The notes beneath the pieces were generated by a model. The model had not been told where the DNA came from, ran no database searches, and saw only the letters and a list, made by a program, of their open reading frames with translations. Below, in pieces: positions 61,264 to 64,000 of a DNA stretch of 64,000 nucleotides. Each line of letters opens with the position of its first letter. Positions within the stretch are counted from its first letter, which is position 1. This DNA comes from Streptomyces inusitatus (GTDB lineage: Bacteria; Actinomycetota; Actinomycetes; Streptomycetales; Streptomycetaceae): positions 102,070 through 166,069 of the forward strand of contig NZ_BMWG01000012.1 in the NCBI RefSeq assembly GCF_014651115.1, given 5' to 3'. A program made the position numbers and the translations under genes.

Positions 61264-62595
61264 ATGAGCGGCATCGAGCAGGCCATGGAGCGGGCACGGA
61301 AGACGGCCGGGGCGCTGGGGCACTCCCCCGGCTTCGGCAACGAGCACAGCTCGGAGGCGGTGCCCGGCGCGCTTCCGGTCGGCCGCAACACCCCGCAGCG
61401 CGCCCCCCTGGGGCTGTACGCGGAGCAGCTGAGCGGCTCCGCCTTCACCGAGCCCCGGGCCCGCAACCGCCGCTCCTGGCTGTACCGGATCAAGCCCTCG
61501 GCCGCCCATCCGCCGTACCGCCGCGTCGACAACGGCCGGCTGCGCGCCGCGCCGTTCACCGAGACCGCCCCCGACCCCAACCGGCTGCGGTGGAACCCGC
61601 TGCCGGAGCCGGCCCCGGGCACCGACTGGCTCGCCGGTCTGTGGACACTGGGCGGCAACGGGGACGCGGCGCAGCGCACCGGCATGGCCGTGCACCTCTA
61701 TCACGCCAACGCTCCGATGCGGGACCGGGTCTTCGGCGACGCGGACGGCGAGCTGCTCATCGTCCCGGAGCTGGGCGGACTGCTGCTCGTCACCGAGCTG
61801 GGGATGCTCGCCGCCCGGCCCGGCGAGGTGGCGCTGATCCCGCGCGGCGTCCGCTTCCGAGTGGAGCTGCTGGACGAGCGGGCCCGGGGCTATGTCTGCG
61901 AGAACTACGGCAGGCCCTTCGAGCTGCCCGACCTCGGCCCGATCGGCGCGAACGGCCTGGCCAACGCGCGGGACTTCCTCGCGCCGAAGGCCGCGTACGA
62001 GGAGGCCGCGGGGCCGGTCGAGGTGATCAACAAGTTCTGCGGAAACCTCTGGGCCGCCTCCTACGACCACTCCCCCCTCGATGTGGTCGCCTGGCACGGC
62101 AACCATGTCCCCTACGTCTACGACCTGCGCCGCTTCAATGTCATGGGGTCCATCTCCTACGACCACCCGGACCCCTCGGTCTTCACCGTGCTGACCTCGC
62201 CGTCCGACACCCCGGGGCTCGCGGGCGTCGACTTCGTGGTCTTCGCGCCGCGCTGGCTGGTCGGCGAGGACACCTTCCGCCCGCCCTATTTCCACCGCAA
62301 TGTGATGAGCGAGTACATGGGCCTGATCGAGGGCGCCTACGACGCCAAGGCCGAGGGCTTCGTGCCCGGCGGCGGCTCGCTGCACAACATGATGTCGGCG
62401 CACGGCCCGGACCGGGAGACCTTCGACCGGGCGAGCGCCGCGGAGCTGAAGCCGCAGAAGATCGACGACGGTCTCGCCTTCATGTTCGAGACGCGCTGGC
62501 CGGTGACGGCGACCGGGCAGGCGGCGAACGCGGACCATCTGCAGAAGGGCTACGACGGCGTATGGCAGGGTCTTGAACGTCATTTCACGTCGTGA
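61264..62595 (+). CDS. hmgA: Homogentisate 1,2-dioxygenase
   Basis: Non-heme iron enzyme opening the ring of homogentisate to maleylacetoacetate in tyrosine and phenylalanine breakdown. The 443-residue protein matches the family across its length (GFGNEHSSEAVPGALP, NFNVMGSISYDHPDPS-type motif, HRNVMSEYMG with Fe ligands H and E near 347-353, GGGSLHNMMSAHGPD). ATG with GGGAG upstream. A GntR/HutC regulator follows 30 bases later on the same strand. Confidence 0.97.
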   Translation: MSGIEQAMERARKTAGALGHSPGFGNEHSSEAVPGALPVGRNTPQRAPLGLYAEQLSGSAFTEPRARNRRSWLYRIKPSAAHPPYRRVDNGRLRAAPFTETAPDPNRLRWNPLPEPAPGTDWLAGLWTLGGNGDAAQRTGMAVHLYHANAPMRDRVFGDADGELLIVPELGGLLLVTELGMLAARPGEVALIPRGVRFRVELLDERARGYVCENYGRPFELPDLGPIGANGLANARDFLAPKAAYEEAAGPVEVINKFCGNLWAASYDHSPLDVVAWHGNHVPYVYDLRRFNVMGSISYDHPDPSVFTVLTSPSDTPGLAGVDFVVFAPRWLVGEDTFRPPYFHRNVMSEYMGLIEGAYDAKAEGFVPGGGSLHNMMSAHGPDRETFDRASAAELKPQKIDDGLAFMFETRWPVTATGQAANADHLQKGYDGVWQGLERHFTS

Positions 62596-62625
62596 TACGC
62601 CCTGATCCGGAGAGACGGAGCCCCC

Positions 62626-63378
62626 GTGACCTCCTCCTTCGCCCCTGATTCACTGGTACTGAACCGGAAGCTGCCGCTCTGGTACCAGGTCTCGCAGTCC
62701 CTGCGCGCCTCGATACTCGGCCGCACCCCCGACGCCTCACTGCGGCTGCCCACCGAGGAGCAGCTCGCCGCGCACTACCGGGTGAGCGTGCTGACCATGC
62801 GGCAGGCCCTCAAGGAGCTGGAGGAGGAGGGGCTGATCAGCCGCCACCGGCGGCGGGGCACCTTCATCGAGCCGGGGGCGCGCAGAGGCGCGCCCAGGCG
62901 GCTGCTGGGCTCGATCGACGCCATCGTGGCGCAGCAGTCGGGCGAGCGGACGACCGTCCTGGGGCACGGCCCCGAGCCGGTGCCGGGGGAGCTGTCCGAG
63001 TACTTTCCCGGTCTGACGGAGATCGTCGCCTATCGCAGACTGCGCTGGGACGGCGAGAGCGGCGAGCCCAGCAATTGGGCGGAGAACGCGGTGCGCCCGG
63101 ACATCGCGGCGCGGCTGGACCCGGCCGACCTGGAGCGGTGGCCGATGACGAAGGCGCTGCGGGACGGGGTGGGCGTACGGATCAGCCGGATCACCGACAC
63201 GGTGGAGGCGCGGCTGGCGGACCCGCGCACGGCGGAGCTGCTGAAGGTGCCGCTGCTGAGCCCGATCCTGCACTACACGGGGGTGACCTACGACCGGGAC
63301 GGCCAGGTCGTGGATGTGGCGCGGATCCGCTACCGGGGGGACCGGTTCTCGTTCTCGGTGACGGTCGAGGCGGAGTGA
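62626..63378 (+). CDS. GntR/HutC-family regulator
   Basis: A 250-residue regulator: N-terminal winged helix (LPLWYQVSQSLRASI...LPTEEQLAAHYRVSVLTMRQALKELEEEGLI; key parts PTEEQLA and TMRQALKEL) and a UTRA ligand domain ending RYRGDRFSFSVTVEAE. Only 30 bases after hmgA, so cotranscribed; it may control tyrosine breakdown, but UTRA domains bind many small molecules. GTG with GGAG upstream. Confidence 0.9.
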   Translation: MTSSFAPDSLVLNRKLPLWYQVSQSLRASILGRTPDASLRLPTEEQLAAHYRVSVLTMRQALKELEEEGLISRHRRRGTFIEPGARRGAPRRLLGSIDAIVAQQSGERTTVLGHGPEPVPGELSEYFPGLTEIVAYRRLRWDGESGEPSNWAENAVRPDIAARLDPADLERWPMTKALRDGVGVRISRITDTVEARLADPRTAELLKVPLLSPILHYTGVTYDRDGQVVDVARIRYRGDRFSFSVTVEAE

Positions 63379-63392
63379 GGGCCTCAGGAGCC

Positions 63393-63422
63393 GCGTCCGC
63401 GCGGTCGTGACCGCGCGGACGC
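63393..63422 (+). terminator. Terminator after the GntR/HutC gene
   Basis: GCGTCCGCGCGGT-CGTG-ACCGCGCGGACGC, 13-bp perfect arms starting 14 bases past the stop. Confidence 0.85.
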
Positions 63423-63527
63423 CCGGAAGTCGCCGGGGCACCAGGGCCTGCGAGCCCGGCGAGATCCGTCGGACAGGGCCTGAGCGCGGGGCCGCACAGG
63501 CGGTGACACACGGAAGGGGCGGGACTC

Positions 63528-63553
63528 GCTCGGGAGGAGTGGGACTCCCGAGC
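63528..63553 (-). terminator. Terminator of the small 63.6-kb gene
   Basis: GCTCGGGAG (63528-63536) pairs with CTCCCGAGC (63545-63553), 12 bases beyond the minus-strand stop. Confidence 0.65.
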
Positions 63554-63565
63554 GGGGCCGGAGGG

Positions 63566-63826
63566 TCAGTGGCGGCTGCCGAAGAGCGTGCGACGCAGCC
63601 TCCGCAGCGGTGCGAAGAGCGAGACTCCGCCCCTGCCGCCACGGTCGTGCGCCACATCGCGCGAGGTCAGCTCGCGCATCAGCGACGTCGCCTCGGCCGT
63701 CTCCCGCTGGGGCACGGCGGGACCGCCGAGCACCGACAGATGTCGGTCGAGGCGCGAGCTGGTCGCGCTGTTCCCGCAGACGATCGCGGGCACACGCGCC
63801 CTGCTGCGCACTGTTATCTGTTCCAT
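63566..63826 (-). CDS. Small conserved protein of unknown function
   Basis: An 86-residue protein, MEQITVRSRARVPAIVCGN followed by a Ser/Arg-rich middle and a basic end (PLRRLRRTLFGSRH). GGGGAG lies 5 bases upstream of the ATG and a terminator follows, which supports a real gene. No signal peptide or known domain. The conserved-looking N-terminus suggests a Streptomyces-specific family. Confidence 0.65.
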   Translation of the reverse strand: MEQITVRSRARVPAIVCGNSATSSRLDRHLSVLGGPAVPQRETAEATSLMRELTSRDVAHDRGGRGGVSLFAPLRRLRRTLFGSRH

Positions 63827-64000
63827 GTCACTCCCCACCCGTACGACGCACCCGGCCCGGGCAGGTTAACCCTATCGCCCCACCAGGACACGCATGTATC
63901 CCACCCACAGGATTCACCGCACCCGTACGCGAGTTGACGCTGACGCTACGAATCCGGTCTTTTCCAGGGCGAGTTGGACAGATTCGAGTCTCCACTCGTC

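Noticed and set aside
1..64000. CRISPR arrays, insertion sequences or rRNA
   Set aside because: No spaced direct repeats of CRISPR form, no transposase motifs and no rRNA sequence were seen.

Overview
This window is chromosomal DNA of a Streptomyces or a very close relative. The evidence is about 72% G+C with G/C-ending codons, a proteasomal ATPase (ARC), mycothiol genes (mshC, mycothiol-dependent formaldehyde dehydrogenase), two chaplins, the glycerol regulon in gylR-glpF-glpK-glpD order, a ParJ/PAC2 protein and a [2Fe-2S] SoxR. From memory, gene order follows the core-chromosome block around SCO1648 to SCO1716 of S. coelicolor; I could not run a comparison.

Layout. 1-7.4 kb: arc (minus), a 3Fe-4S ferredoxin, a secreted unknown, trmI, a CBS-type site-2 protease, a RecB-like nuclease with an iron-sulfur signature and an orphan NarL-type response regulator. 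7.4-14.1 kb: a peptide-type ABC lipoprotein, a HAD phosphatase with a structured leader, and metH. 14.2-21 kb: gylR and the glycerol operon, then parJ. 21-24.5 kb: mshC next to the actinobacterial trio of PI-kinase-like protein, DUF3090 protein and phosphomutase. 24.6-31 kb: corA, a ferritin-like protein, an LLM oxidoreductase, an aldo-keto reductase and a RecD-like protein that appears to have lost its ATPase residues. 31-35 kb: small unknowns, chpC, chpH, an M20 peptidase and tRNA-Leu(GAG).

35.0-39.2 kb is the one clearly foreign segment. Just after the tRNA there is decayed sequence, then a tightly overlapping three-gene minus-strand operon: HEPN-like protein, ParA-like ATPase with a variant KGGVGR P-loop, and a second P-loop ATPase. 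Its codons are AT-richer than its neighbours'. This is the best candidate for an undescribed (probably conflict or defence) system.

39.3-64 kb returns to core genes: an RluA-type synthase; mycothiol-dependent formaldehyde oxidation (mscR plus a beta-lactamase-fold hydrolase); an amino-acid permease; the gluconate genes gntR/gntK/gntT; a flavin dehydrogenase; a Nudix enzyme; two DUF202 membrane proteins; a Tat-exported NamZ-type muramidase; a lipase-like hydrolase; a zinc-ribbon protein; soxR; a MaoC hydratase; TetR and ArsR regulators; an aldehyde dehydrogenase; an orphan UgpC/MsiK-type ABC ATPase; a citrate transporter; hmgA; a GntR/HutC regulator; and a small unknown. Long perfect inverted repeats (14-19 bp arms) separate many convergent gene pairs and are called as intrinsic terminators. 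Many starts were moved inward from the longest frame on the basis of Shine-Dalgarno placement or family length.
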